Below, in pieces: positions 10,931 to 23,696 of a stretch of 64,000 bases of DNA. Origin of the DNA: Omphiscola glabra (lineage: Eukaryota; Mollusca; Gastropoda; Lymnaeidae); assembly GCA_964017045.1 (NCBI GenBank), contig OZ024807.1:6808481-6872480 (forward strand). Reading direction: 5' to 3'. A program made the translations under genes and the position numbers. Each line of letters opens with the position of its first letter. Positions within the stretch are counted from its first letter, which is position 1. The notes beneath the pieces were generated by a model. It worked only from the letters and a program-made list of their open reading frames with translations, was not told the origin of the DNA and did not search any database.

Positions 10931-11790
10931 AAAACGTGGTCAAACCACTATCTCTTTTCTGGGATCTCATCTGTCATAACGTGTTCAAACCACTATCTCT
11001 TTGCTGGGATCTCATCTTTCATAACGTGTTAAAACCACTATCTCTTTGCTGGGATCTCATCTGTCATAACGTGTTCAAACCACTATCTCTTTGCTGGGAT
11101 ATCATCTTTCATAACGTGTTCAAACCACTATCTCTTTGCTGGGATCTCATCTGTCATAACGTGTTCAAACCACTATCTCTTTGCTGCGATCTCATCTTTC
11201 ATAACGTGTTCAAACCACTATCTCTTTGCTGGGATCTCATCTGTCATAACGTGTTCAAACCACTATCTCTTTGCTGGGATCTCATCTTTCATAACGTGTT
11301 CAAACCACTATCTCTTTGCTGGGATCTCATCTTTCATACCGTGTTCAAACCACTATCTCTTTGCTGGGATCTCATCTTTCATAACGTGTTCAAACCACTA
11401 TCTCTTTGCTGGGATCTCATCTTTCATAACGTGTTCAAACCACTATCTCTTTGCTGGGATCTCATCTGTAATAACGTGTTCAAACCACTATCTCTTTGCT
11501 GGGATCTCATCTTTCATAACGTGTTCAAACCACTATCTCTTTGCTGCGGGATCTCATCTTTCATAACGTGTTCAAACCACTATCTCTTTGCTGGGATCTC
11601 ATCTGTCATAACGTGTTCAAACCACTATCTCTTTGCTGGGATCTCATCTTTCATAACGTGTTCAAACCACTATCTCTTTGCTGGGATCTCATCTTTCATA
11701 ACGTGTTCAAACCACTATCTCTTTGCTGGGATCTCATCTGTCATAACGTGTTCAAACCACTATCTCTTTGCTGCGATCTCCTTAAAAAAA
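10931..11790. repeat. Minisatellite, 45-bp unit, ~19 copies, higher-order structure
   Basis: Unit core GTGTTCAAACCACTATCTCT then TTGCTGGGATCTCATC. The period is a multiple of three and has no stop, so a 322-codon frame runs through it with a 15-residue repeat (NVFKPLSLCWDLIFH); this is an artefact of periodicity. From about 10970 to 11290 units alternate ATCTG/ATCTT before TCATAAC, a 90-bp dimer pattern that is lost later. A 2-bp insertion near 11547 (GCTGCGGGATC) shifts the frame. Confidence 0.95.
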
Positions 11791-11984
11791 ATTGTTTTAA
11801 AATTGTGTTTTTTAATCTTTAAAAACGCGTTTCGTTTAATTTTCCTAGTCACGTAATATAAAGAAAACTAGTCTCTGTGTTACTGTTAGAATTTTACGTA
11901 TTAAGGCACCATGGGAAAACCTGGATTCAGCAAGGAAGCCGAGAATCGAAAAAAAACCCAGCAACAACAAGGTCAACTGCAATA

Positions 11985-13105
11985 TAATTTTAGGAGCAAC
12001 TGCTATACAGCATTAGAAGCCATATCCATACATCTTTATGACCAACTGTTATACAACATTAGGAGCAACTGCTATACAGCATAAGAAGCTATATATCTAT
12101 ACATCTTTATGACCAACTGTTATACAACATTAGGAGCAACTGCTATACATCATAAGAAGCCATATCTATACATCTTTATGACCAACTGTTATACAACATT
12201 AGGAGCAACTGCTATACAGCATAAGAAGCTATATATCTATACATCTTTATGACCAACTGTTATACAACATTAGGAGCAACTGCTATACATCATAAGAAGC
12301 CATATCTATACATCTTTATGACCAACTGTTATACAACATTAGGAGCAACTGCTATACAGCATAAGAAGCTATATATCTATACATCTTTATGACCAACTGT
12401 TATACAACATTAGGAGCAACTGCTATACATCATAATAAGCCATATCTATACATCTTTATGACCAACTGTTATACAACATTAGGAGCAACTGCTATACAGC
12501 ATAAGAAGCCATATATATACATCTTTATGACCAACTGTTATACAACATTAGGAGCAACTGCTATACAGCATAAGAAGCCATATCCATACATCTTTATGAC
12601 CAACTGCTATACAACATTAGGAGCAACTGCTATACATCATAAGAAGCCATATCCATACATCTGTATGACCAACTGCTATACAACATTAGGAGCAACTGCT
12701 ATACAACATAAGAAGCCATATCCATACATCTTTATGACCAACTGCTATACAACATTAGGAGCAACTGATATGCACTATTAGGAGCAACTGCTATACAGCA
12801 TAAGAAGCCATATCTATACATCATAAGCAACTGATATACAATATTAAGAGCCACTGTTACGCATCATTAGAAGACACTGCTAACATTAGGAGCAACTGTT
12901 ATACCTCATTAGGAGCAAGTGATGTACATCATTAGGAGCAACTGATATACATCATTATGATCAACTGCTATACATCATTAGGAGCAACTGATATACATCA
13001 CTAGGACCAATTGATATGCATCATTAGGAGCAATTGGTATACATCATTAGGAGCAACTGATATACATCATTAGGAGCAACTGCTATACACCATTAGGAGC
13101 AACCA
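11985..13105. repeat. Minisatellite, 69/71-bp units, then ~23-bp degenerate units
   Basis: From 12040 to about 12460 unit lengths alternate 71 and 69 bp (GACCAACTG starts at 12040, 12111, 12180, 12251, 12320, 12391, 12460), a 140-bp higher-order dimer distinguished by CAGCATAAGAAGCTATATA versus CATCATAAGAAGCC. From 12460 all units are 69 bp, which opens a spurious 130-codon frame. After about 12780 the array continues as shorter diverged ATCATTAGGAGCAACTG units. Confidence 0.95.
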
Positions 13106-13710
13106 TGCGGTCATAAAATATATAATTCTAGAGTCGAGCCTTTTATTATTATTATTTTTAAATGGCTTTTATTGACCAAAGTCCACTTGGAAGCTTCCTG
13201 TCAGATTCAAGGCTTGAATTAATTTAGGCTGTTGGCATGGAAACCATGTTGTTTTACTAACATCAATATTCGAATTCAGGTAAAGCTCATATTACAAGTA
13301 CTCCATACAGTTTGCTTGTGAATGAAACCGACAATCACTTACAAGATTGTCCACATTGAAAGGTATCGACTATAAACAGAAAAAGAAAAGATAGCGGGGT
13401 TGAGGGGGGGGGGACTCTTGCCTACCGTCTGGTAGCCCATGATAGCAGATGGCGGCAACCTGAAAGCGGCGGTCTTATCTCTATGTTGCAACTCAATGCG
13501 CACGGCAAGACGGTCTGCTCTTAAAGCCGATGGCTTCCTTCGTTGTTAGGTCACCAGCTCCAGGATTAATTGACATCAGCCCGGTATCAAATGTCTTCGC
13601 GTTGAAATGAAAAACAAAAGTGCTATATCTAAATTTGAATGATCCGTATTATTAGCGTACTAGACATACCCCTCCATACAATAGCGGCGGCACTGCGTGG
13701 ACTCCTCATT
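13106..13710. other. No recognised feature
   Basis: Includes a moderately GC-rich part (13430-13590) that could be an old interspersed repeat; I do not recognise it. Confidence 0.35.
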
Positions 13711-13718
13711 TTCTAAAG

Positions 13719-13934
13719 CAGTGGTTCTCAACCTTCCTAATGCCGCGACCCTTTAATACACTTCCTCATTTTGTGGCTACCCCCCCCCCCCCCGGCCAAA
13801 CCACGAGCCACAAAGTTATTTTCGTGGCTACTTCATAATTGTAGAATATGTGTTTTCAGATGGTCTTAGGCGACCCCTGGAAAAGGGTCGAGCGACCCTC
13901 AAAGGTGTCGCGATCCACAGGTTGATAACCACTG
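13719..13934 (-). mobile_element. SPIN-like hAT MITE, copy 1
   Basis: Ends are CAGTGGTTCTCAACCTTCCT at the left and, read on the minus strand, CAGTGGTTATCAACCTGTGG at the right. Internal landmarks of the family are present in reverse order: GCCGCGACCCTTTAATAC, CTACTTCATAATTGTAG, TGGTCTTAGGCGACCCC and GGGTCGAGCGACCCTC. Flanks TTCTAAAG (13711-13718) and TTCTAAAT (13935-13942) form an 8-bp TSD with one mismatch that fits the hAT preference nTnnnnAn. At 216 bp it cannot encode transposase. An internal C run (about 13781-13794) appears expanded. Confidence 0.85.
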
Positions 13935-13942
13935 TTCTAAAT

Positions 13943-16560
13943 TTACGTGACGAATTATGCGATCAAGTAACGCGTTTTACAAAATTGCGAACTTCTGGTA
14001 ATTTTATTTTGCGCGCTGTTGAACGCAGCATTAAGGCCATAACATGCACACCTACACACCGGTGGTTGTACATAACATGCACACCTACACAACGGCGGTT
14101 GTATAACATGTTTCATTGTTTAGATTAAACCTGAAACATGGAGTTGTGATGTTTAAAAATATATATATATATATATATTTCATTAATGAGCATGTTATCC
14201 AAGATCCATCCATCCATTATCCCTCCACTCCAAATGCATTCATTTTCAATGCTTTTCAAGTTGATGTGATATATTTGGCTGTACTTGACAGCGGATAACA
14301 CAATATCAGGTTTTCCTGACACATGACGCGATTTTCTGCACTGAAGTTAACCTTGTGTTCCAATGAGTCGTCCCTCTTAGCTCCTTAATCTAGCTTTTAA
14401 AAACAAACAAACAAACAAACACACAACAAAATCAAAGACCTGCTTGTGATTGATCGATTTATCAGACCTCTAAAGGGAAATAATTATTATTTCATACACA
14501 TTGACGCCCTTCAGGACGATGTCTACGACACAATCCTCTGTTCCCCAAATGTGTCATGTTTTCAATTGACTACGGTATAGGACTTCACTTTTGGCGGTCC
14601 CGGATGTTACATAAGTACGTCATATTCATTGGGATACAATCCAGTGAACGCTGGATTCAGACGAACGCCTGGAAACCACGTCGATTATTATCAAATATTT
14701 TCACAAATTTATTTTTGATCTCAACACCTATTAATGTAAAGGTTTATTTATTGTTTTTTTTTTGGGTTGGGGCGGGGGGGGGGGGGGGGGGGGGGGGGTT
14801 CGAAAATTCAAGTTCCAAAAACACATTTTCTTTCCCTTTTTTTTGCCATACTCCCCTTCCTGGGTCAAAAAAATAAATAAAATCACACAAATTTAAAATG
14901 TTCACGATTCACCTTAGCACACACACAAAAAATAATAATAATAAAAAAAACCACGTGAAAAAAGACAACACGGGGGTGTGATAATTGCAGGAGCTGTGTG
15001 AACTCATACCGGTTCCTGTTTAACCGGGCCGTTAATGCTGCCAGTGGGGGGGGGGGGGGATCTTTTTGGGAAAACAAGAGTGGGGAAACACTGCAAAGTG
15101 TTGTGTGTTGATTTTGTCCCGGTGTGAAAATATCCACCATTAGCTGATGGGGGGTGTTGATTTCACTCTTTATTTTCCTATCCACATATCAAAAAGATTC
15201 CTAAGAATATAAACATGGATTGGATAGATTTTTCTTATTATTTTTGTTTTTTAAGTGGATGTTCTATTTTTAAACTTCACAGAAATCATTTCACGGGTGT
15301 GACTGGATAAGGGCAGGGTGTTATGAAACCCCGCTTTGGATCATTGGAAAAGGGGGGGGGGTGTGGGCGCTTCAACAGGATCGGTGTGATGTGTCTTATT
15401 TTCATGTTCTAAAGACATTTACTCAATTGATGCCAGTTATGAAAGTTTGAGAACATTCAAGGATTTTTTTTTTTTTTTATTTCAGCTGGTTTAAAATATA
15501 TACGTATATATTATTTATTTTTTTATTTTATGTATGTGCTTATAATTGGCCCACCACTGTTAGTCTAATTCATGGACTGCGTATGATTCTGGTAAAATCA
15601 TTGACCATCCTGAAAAAAATATGTTGGTTTTTGGTTTTTTGCCTGTTATGGACCAGAAGTGATTCGCACGTAAAATCGCATGACCAACATTTCAGTTGTT
15701 TCTTTGGGCTGGATGCAAAATTTACCTATCGCCCAACTTCATTGACATCACGAGTCCCCCCCTCCCTATCCATGGATACCAAAACAACGGTCATATGGTT
15801 ACTAGGTCATGGGGTGGGGGGGGGGGCTCCTGATGTATTGTTTTTAACCCCGTCATTTCAATGTTATGCAGTGGTAAAAGTAAAGCCACTCCACCCAGTG
15901 CTTAAAGTGTGCTTCACTTTCTAGTCCCAAGACTCGATATGTCCTCGAACGATCCTTGAATCACAGTCAAGCTGTTGTCGTGTTTTGTAAAAAAAAAAAA
16001 AAAAAAAAAACCAACAAAAAAAAAAAAACAAATCGATCGGTCGGAATCAATCCATGTTTCCTGCTCGTGAAGTTGGCGCATGAGATCAATTATTTAAGTG
16101 TAGGTTCTTCGATGGAACCTGTTTTGTGCAACTAAGTGAGTAAAACGATCTTTGGGGAGAACATCATTATTCAGTGACGTACATTGGGGAAGGTTGATTT
16201 AAAGGGGGGGGGGGGGTGGCTATTTTAATACGGTCTTAATGTCTAGGAAGGGTTAAGGTTCCTTTATGTGGTGTCTAAAGAATGGTGATGTTTCATGTCA
16301 GTTAAAACTATGACGATAGGCGTGGGGCTGAGTTCTCGGAAATCATTCAAAGAATTTCAAAACTATTAAAAAAAAATAATAATAATTATATTTTAGATTA
16401 CACAATTTTAGATTATTTCAAACAATAAAAAAATTAAATAAGCATAAATTTAAAAAAATATATATATATAAAACCACAACTGGAATAGCGTCTATGCCTC
16501 TCCACCTCCCCTCTCCCATAACTACCCTCCCCCCCCCCCACTTTATAAGTTTAACTTCCC
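13943..16560. other. AT-rich stretch with many G runs
   Basis: Contains a two-copy repeat near 14041-14110, (TA)n at about 14160-14180, and long G tracts near 14773-14799, 15047-15058, 15351-15361 and 16204-16215. The sequence at 16174-16195 (CAGTGACGTACATTGGGGAA) resembles the G-run junction of R1. No gene recognised. Confidence 0.45.
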
Positions 16561-16571
16561 TGTATTAACTA

Positions 16572-16660
16572 ATTCTTCTTCTTTTTCTTCTATATATTAA
16601 GGGCCCACGATCAATTTTTTTTATAATTGATTGCAAGATTATCCATACCCTAATCTGATA
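16572..16660 (-). mobile_element. Short LINE 3' tail, lineage D-like
   Basis: The minus strand reads GATCGTGGGCCCTTAATATA followed by a GAA-rich tail. This matches the 3' untranslated end after the LINE at 59.2 kb (ATTGTGGGTCCTTAAGATAT plus GAA tail). Only the last tens of bases are recognisable. Confidence 0.5.
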
Positions 16661-16879
16661 GAGTGATAGTAACATTTTGTATATAAAAAGCGGTGAAGAG
16701 AAAGGATTGGGACAGAAAAACCCACACACTTCTGACATAGATACAATTACACACACATAAAATATTATCCTCACTGTTCTGTTATTATTACCATATTTAA
16801 AAATAGGATACATATATTTTATTTCTTTCCATCACAGTGAGACACGCGCTTTTAAAAACATTTTTTTACCCTCATCTCC

Positions 16880-17035
16880 TCCTCGTTGTCCGCGTTTATT
16901 TCAATTCTCACGCGTTCGGGTTTTCTAATCAGCCGTAAGACAACCGAGGTGCAAGACGCGGCCACAATTTGGTGCGCGAACCTCACGCGCGCGCGAAACG
17001 CACCTAAATAATTCACCGGGGTGCGCACCCTTTTG
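16880..17035. other. CpG-rich patch
   Basis: Local cluster of CpG dinucleotides including CACGCGCGCGCGAAACGC (about 16983-17000) in AT-rich surroundings. It could be an unmethylated regulatory patch or an old GC-rich repeat; nothing else supports a promoter. Confidence 0.25.
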
Positions 17036-17477
17036 CATGATAGCAGTTCCTGGTTGTTAAATAATTAATCAACGGGATAGGATTGGGAGAAATAATTAGC
17101 ATAACTCGTCCTCGACACCGTCCTGCTGCCCCCCCCCCCCCCCACACTTTTGCCTTGCGTCCATTAGTACTGTGGGGAACAATCACAAAGCGTGTGAAGT
17201 TTTGCTTACGGTATCCAAGTCCTTCTCATCAACGCATCAGACTTGCGAGTGCTGGAGATAAGAGTTGAGTAAGATACCCCCCCCCAATCTGGCGCTACCC
17301 AAGGGAGAAAACGATCGTTGCGTGCGCCTTTGTGGGCAGACAAAGGACATGCATGGTATCTGTCGAAAAATGGTAGCATCTACAGGGCTACAAGCTGTGG
17401 AGAATCTGCAGCTGGAATTAATGGGCAGAAACAGAGTAGGGATCATGATTAAATGTTACCGTTAATGGATAAGAGGC

Positions 17478-17745
17478 TTGGGGTGGTTAGTGGCAACCTC
17501 ATGCCGATGATTCTGTTTACACACTTGGGGTGGTTAGTGGCAACCTCATGTCGATGATTCTGTTTACACACTTGGGGTCCTTTTCAGTGAATGTAATATT
17601 TCAGTGGCTACCTCATGGATATGACGATTGGGGTGGTTAGTGGCTACCTCATGGATATGACGATTGGGGTGGTTAGTGGCTACCTCATGGATATGACGAG
17701 TGGGGTGGTTAGTGGCTACCTCATGCCGATGATTCTGTTTACACG
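17478..17745. repeat. Minisatellite, 47-bp then 36-bp units
   Basis: Two 47-bp units (GGGGTGGTTAG at 17480, 17527; a truncated start at 17574), then 36-bp units at 17630, 17666 and 17702, all sharing GGTTAGTGGCTACCTCATG. The units differ by an internal deletion/insertion. Frames on both strands are artefacts. Confidence 0.85.
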
Positions 17746-17754
17746 GCAAAAGAT

Positions 17755-18000
17755 GAAGCTGTTTCTAGGCGACCGTTTCGCCCCAGCTGCTCCGTCTGAC
17801 GCTTCCCCGGGATGGACATGTAAGAACGTTGGACGTAGACATACCATCCCGACTCCTGGGAAAGTCACCGGCCGACCGGATGCCCTTGGGCTGGGGTGGC
17901 CTCCGTTGGTATTCGATCAAATGCGTGCTGGTGGGGGCTGTCCTGACATTGGCAAATCTCCAACGTCTTGCTTCGCGGCCCTAAAACTTGAGTCTGGTGG
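17755..18000. other. GC-rich patch, unrecognised
   Basis: GC-rich stretch open in one plus frame for about 80 codons (starts MKLFLGDRFAPAAPSDASPG), ending in a G run at 18000-18011. It resembles the GC-rich patches at 7.4 and 8.5 kb over a short block (rc GGGGCGAAACGG). Probably an interspersed repeat. Confidence 0.3.
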
Positions 18001-18079
18001 GGGGGGGGGGTCTTTGGAGATGACATTAAGAGCTTAATGACGGCTCGCTTGTGCCATTTCCTGGTGTACACTTTCCATA

Positions 18080-18170
18080 AGTGGTTAAGAGTAGATTTTG
18101 ATCGAAGTAGGTTTTAGTCTTGTGATTAAAGTAGGTTGTGTTCTTGCCATCAAAGTTGATTTTAATCGTG
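18080..18170. repeat. Short degenerate repeat, ~30-bp unit
   Basis: Three diverged copies around GATCGAAGTAGGTTTTAGTC. Confidence 0.5.
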
Positions 18171-18955
18171 CCCAAAACCCGCAGATAGTCAGTCATTCCG
18201 CAACGTCTATCAAGCCGAAACGCGTAAATGTCTCTAATTACGGATAACACATTGGTTTATTGAATTTTTTACTCTTTGAAATTGTGCATTATTTCCTTCT
18301 CTCTTCCTGTTTGTTTGTTGTTGTTTTTTTAATTTTAACTAATTACTTTCGCCCCCTCCCCCTCCCCACACCCGTTTTTTGTTGTTGTCTTTTCTTTCAC
18401 TTTTAAAAATTATATATATATATATCCTTCTTTCATTGTCGCTTTTTCTCACCAATTTACTGTTAACAAGTTTTGACAGAGTGAGGTCAGAGGTGAAATG
18501 AAACAAGACATGATCACACACTCGTGGGTTGGTGATATGAAAATAAAAAGCAAATATCACTTTGCCCGGCTGTCATGTAGCATTAGCCATGCCGTGTGCG
18601 CATGTCAGACGGAGTGGCTAGGACAAAAACAACAGCTGAGATGGATGAAATCGACTTAATTATCAGCACTAATCCTGACCACCATCACCCTCCCCCCCCC
18701 CACACACACACACGTTCGCCCCACGAAAAAAACCTGGGGGAAAAAAAACGCATGTGGTTATCGTGATCCGTAGCTAAAGGCTTCGGAGCAGCGCAATGAT
18801 ACAAATTGCTTTTTTGGGGCTCCAGAACGTCTTTCAAGCTATTATCAATAGTTTTAGCCGGCTAATCAAAAGGTGGTTTAATCAAACGAGGATTGCTGGT
18901 TCTATAGATGAGGTCCTTCAGAAAGTGGACTGGTCATAGGTAGAAGTCTTTTCCT
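18171..18955. other. No recognised feature
   Basis: AT-rich with (TA)n near 18412 and a C run near 18691. Nothing coding. Confidence 0.4.
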
Positions 18956-19445
18956 CAAGGGAGATATGTGCATCACAAGACCTCTAGTCACCATACGACA
19001 TTTGGACATCACAAGACATCAGGACATCATAATACATCTGTACAACACAAGAACTATGTACATCATGCCATATGGACATCACAATGCATCTGAACATCAC
19101 AATACATCTTGTCACCACAAGACCTCTTGACATCACAAGACCTCTAGTCACCACAACACATCCTGGACATCACACGACATCAGGTTATCAAAGACATCTT
19201 GACATCACAAGACACCTTGAAATCACAAGACCTCTAGACACTACATGGCATCTGTACATCACAAGACTCTCTTGACATCACAAGACCTCTAGTCGCCACA
19301 ACACATCCTGGACATCACAAGACATCTGGTCATCAAAAAACATCTTGGCATCAAAAGATCTCTAGACCCTACACGATATCTAGACACCACACGACATTTG
19401 GACATCACAAGACACCTTGACTTCACAAGACCTCTAGTCACCATA
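18956..19445. repeat. Degenerate ACATCACAAGAC array
   Basis: More than 20 loosely related 15-18 bp units of the type GGACATCACAAGACATCT, with CTCTAGTCACCA variants in a longer mosaic order. Confidence 0.8.
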
Positions 19446-19887
19446 AGATTAATGTGATGTCATATTTACGCCCAAAGACCGCTGCCGTTGTTGAAAGAGA
19501 TGTTTATACGCCTTCTTATCATTCAAGCAATCAACACATCTAAATTCTAAGCGAATGATTCCAAACGTTCTCTCAACTCTCAGCCATTGTAAAGCCGGAG
19601 AACTGAACTCCACTATTCCTATGCAGGCCAACCTTATAGCTCACTGCTTTAATCTTTCGTCCGGTCACACTCAGAATCCACGTCTGCTGGATCAAGAGCG
19701 TGCTCTGCGGCTCTGATACTGCTCCCGAGTTCGGGCTACCCGCTTGAACAATCCCATAACGACCAGCGTAACGAAGGGCTTCCGTCCGTAACAACAAGGT
19801 GCCACCTCTGCGGTCCAGGCAGAGGTGCTCCAGTCGGCTTTATTCGAAACGCTTTGATCAAAGCTGGACACGGGGACTTGAGAGTGT
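19446..19887. other. Moderately GC-rich unique stretch, unrecognised
   Basis: Several overlapping minus-strand frames of 60-74 codons occur here. None shows a domain I recognise and they overlap one another. Possibly an old transposon segment. Confidence 0.3.
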
Positions 19888-20200
19888 TTAGCCAATAGTG
19901 ATCGAGTGTTGCGTGGTCAATAATCACCGCAGAACTTGTATATGTTGCCGTCAATGTTAATTGAAGGTTTTATAATGTGATAAATAGTAATCGAACGGTG
20001 TATGTGATTTGGTTAATACAAATCGAATGCTCTCTATAATGCGGTTAATATTAATCAAACTGTGTATATGATGGGGGAGCGCCGGGGGGGGGGGCATTAA
20101 GAGCTTGCGCTCGACGGCCCACCGACGCCATCTCCAATGCGACATATGATGGGGTCAATAGTCGCTAAATGTTTTAAATGATATTAAAAATACTTGATCG
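19888..20200. repeat. Degenerate ~32-bp tandem repeat
   Basis: About seven eroded copies of a unit like GGTTAATAGTAATCGAACGG plus GTGTATATGAT, interrupted by a G run (about 20083) and a GC-rich insert at 20095-20140. Confidence 0.6.
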
Positions 20201-22755
20201 AACGTGGGATTCTTTTGTCTAAAGAAATACTCTTGCTATCTTGCTATCATGGGGAGGAAATCTACACTTTTCATTACCCAATTCGACTAAAGCCCTCGAC
20301 TTATCTGTGAACCCCTCGTCGTGGGTTGTCACGTGTGTCCTAATAGGACTCATATCCTATCAGTGGGGATGACCCTGGAGGTTGCGCCATCCAGGTATAA
20401 TCCTTCTCTTGCAGCTGAACTCTTATTCACAAAAACTTTAATTTTTGTTTTTCACTTTAATAAATCAACATTTTTTTTATTTTTTTTTGGGGGGGGGGGG
20501 GGGGGGACACATTGTGTTGTTGTTGTTTTTTTAATTCGTGGAACATTTCTGAGTAATTTATTTGTAATAGGCGCGTGGCGTGGGGCACCCAGTTAGATAC
20601 TTAAATGGTTACGGCGTCCTGTCCAATCAAAACAAGAGGCGTCTCTGATTTTAAATGTTTATTTTTCAATTAACAACATGTGTGTTCGCTTGGGAAAAAA
20701 AAACAAAAAAAACACTTGTCTACTAAATTAAACATGTCAAGGGAGTAACCATCTCTTGTGCCCACCGCTTCGTCCCACACGGGACCCACCCTTGGAGATG
20801 AGCATTTTCAAATTAATATTACATCATATCGAAAGACTCGTATTTCCCTAACCTGGGGTAAAAAAAAACACAACAACGGTATCCGAAGCCTAAACAGGTC
20901 TTTTCCCACAATCTTTTGAAGGAAAAAAAAGGAAAAGAAAAGAATACGCTCAATGAGGCATGACGCGGTCATTTCGTATTGGTTCGGTTTAGAGAGTACC
21001 CCTGAGAAAGTGATGTCAGTAACGCAAGTTAGCCCGACACTTTGACCCAATGAATCTTTCCGTCACCGATTATGACCACCTCAGTGACTCGAGTAACTCA
21101 GCGCGAGTAAGACAAAAGTCAGATTGTTACTCTCGTCCTCACTTGTTGACCTTTTAAAAAAAAAAAAAATGATCGTCGTGTATATGTAAGTGATTTCCAG
21201 GTGACGGATAAATTATTTCAATCAATTATTCAATTGCTTTTAATAGTCGCATCCGTTAACACCCCGCACCATTGCGCACCACAGCGAGCGTTCAGTAAAT
21301 GCGATGAAAGAAATAATTGTCCTTGCCAAGTGGTGGATTATTATGTGAAAATGGCAGTAGGGAGGGGGAAAAAAAAAAGCAAATGAGAAGAAAACCAAGC
21401 CGAGCCCCCACTGTTTAAATGTCACGCTTTCATGCGGGGCAGTGCAGGCTTATAGATCCTTATCTTTGCAGCGAACACCGGCTCGAAGGTTTCGGCGCGC
21501 ACGCAGATCAATGCGTTCTGGTTGTATTGATTTGTCACAGTGTTCATCGATTGATTTTTATTTTATGTTTTATTTTTTTCTTCGTTATCACGGTGTGTGA
21601 TTTCTTGGTTTCAGTAGTCGATTTTCTTCACAGAAAGGAACCTGCTTTAGGGAAACAGTTTGTTTGTCGTATGAGTTTTGATTTGAACGGACGGCAGCTC
21701 GGGTTATGGATGGTGTTCGGGAGATTGGCATTGTAACGTATGACAATCAATGCAGGGGCGTAGGCTGCATGGTATTGCAAAAGATCAAGTGCATTACACT
21801 TTTGTTTTTGTTAAAGTTGTTCTTACTTCTGAAAATGTTATAACATTAATTGTGTAATGATTGTTCTAAAAATGAGAGATTTGTATTGTGCATAAAATGG
21901 TTTTAAAAATATTGAGGCCATTATGTGTGTAATGGGACGTATCTGGCCATTATTGTAGCGCAAAGATTCGCGTCATCACATGCACTGTTGCTTAATTGTT
22001 TTCTGTAAATGTTTAACATTTCTTTTGTAATTTTTATCAGTTACGTTGTGTGGATCTCTGCCTGTTTTATGTTTTATGTCCATATCGGTTTGGTACAATA
22101 TGTGTTTTCTTTTTAAATTATTATATTTCATTTTTTATATCCATGTTAGTTTATATATATATATATATATCTATATATATATCCATTAGGACATCTCTCG
22201 TATTCAACGCTACAAACATTAGTTTTTGTCCTACCCCGCAAACACACACACACTCACATACGCACACACACATACACATTCACACATGGTCGCACACACT
22301 CATACACTTACACAGATCCACACATACACACGCGCACTTTTACACAAACACGCATGCACACAAACCCGTCAGGTATTTCTGTTACGACACTAGAATCCTT
22401 GGTCGGAACTCGGTGAAATGAGTTACATTACAATTCGGAAATCGTGTTTTTGAAATAGGATTAACCGTTTCCGGTCCCCCAATCCCCCACCTCTCCCCCC
22501 CCCCCCCGGCCACACACACACTCGACCCCCGTCATAATGACACCTGGTTAGTCTGGTATCAGCGAAAACTCATACACCTTTGTTTTTCATCATGGGATCC
22601 GAGCAAGCCTTGCAATAGAGTGATATCAAAAATTGGAATGTATCTCGATCAACCAATACACACGACATGATGATGTCTGCGGTTGTGAAATGATTAATTA
22701 AAATGTGTACGAGGGAATGAATGTGAGACGAGAGATTAAATAAACGAAGTCGTTG
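20201..22755. other. AT-rich stretch with microsatellites
   Basis: G run after a T run near 20485-20506, (TA)n near 22152-22182, degenerate (CA)n at 22240-22360, C run near 22497. No gene, repeat family or transposon end recognised. Confidence 0.45.
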
Positions 22756-22756
22756 C

Positions 22757-23110
22757 GACTGACATAAGTGGACAGAAGTGCATGTCTACTGACATAAGTG
22801 AACATAAGGTCATGACTGCTGACGTAAGAAGAAAGAATGTCATTTCTACTGCCAAAAGCAGACATAAGGTAATGACTATGACAATAGCAGACATAATGGC
22901 ACGTCTACTGACATAAGCAGAAAGGAGGTCATGCCTACTGCCAAAAGCAGACAGAAGGTAATGACTATGACATAATCAGACATACTATCATGACTACTTA
23001 CATAAGCAGACATAAGGTCACATATACTGACATAAGCAGACATAAGATCGCATTTACTGTCATAAGCAGACAGAAGGTCATGTCTACTGACATGATCAGA
23101 CAGATCGATG
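22757..23110. repeat. Minisatellite, ~36-bp unit
   Basis: About ten diverged copies with core CTACTGACATAAGCAGACAT, alternating GACATAAGCAGA and GCCAAAAGCAGA versions. Confidence 0.85.
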
Positions 23111-23690
23111 CATAATTACATTTAGAATAGGGAAATAACTTTTTAAAACTATTCTTTGTTAACGGTAATGATAGACACTCTTGTTAAACTGAATGTCCTG
23201 TCGACGGCTGACATTTCAAGCTGAGCTCAAATCTCGTTCATGGCGTGCATCCCTCCGTGTATTTGTACCCGCTGTGTGATATACGACCAGCAATTAATCT
23301 CACAGCGCGCAATCCAATCCGAGGCCCGCAACACGCAAAAGATTGACGGTTTTTATCGGAGTCGCTGGGCATATTTTATTATTATTTTGTTAATACATTT
23401 TTTGTATTAAACACCATCTTCACTCACTGCCTCAAAAACAGGGGTAGCAGCCAAACCAAACGGCTTTACGGGGCAATTTTGACCGGGTGTAACCTCATTC
23501 GGTGTCAGCGTGCCATTATACCTGATGAATAAATTAAAACGATGCGCATAATAATAATTATGTTTTTTTTTCTTGTTTTTTTTCATTTTAAATGCACGCG
23601 GTTCTCAAACTATAACACACGCATACACGAATTGCATCGATGGGAATGAGGTGCACCTAATTTCATTTTGATTAGAGTATTATTCGGTAA
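23111..23690. other. No recognised feature
   Basis: AT-rich. CATACACGAATTGCATC at about 23623-23639 also occurs inside the Harbinger-like MITE that follows, so a fragment of another copy may be present. Confidence 0.35.
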
Positions 23691-23696
23691 CTGTAA

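Noticed and set aside
10888..11856. 322-codon plus-strand frame
   Set aside because: Exists only because the 45-bp repeat is a multiple of three without stops; 15-residue perfect periodicity, shifted by a simple indel.
19449..19954. Four overlapping minus-strand frames of 60-74 codons
   Set aside because: Mutually overlapping, no recognisable domain, no splice-site pattern; left as an unrecognised stretch.
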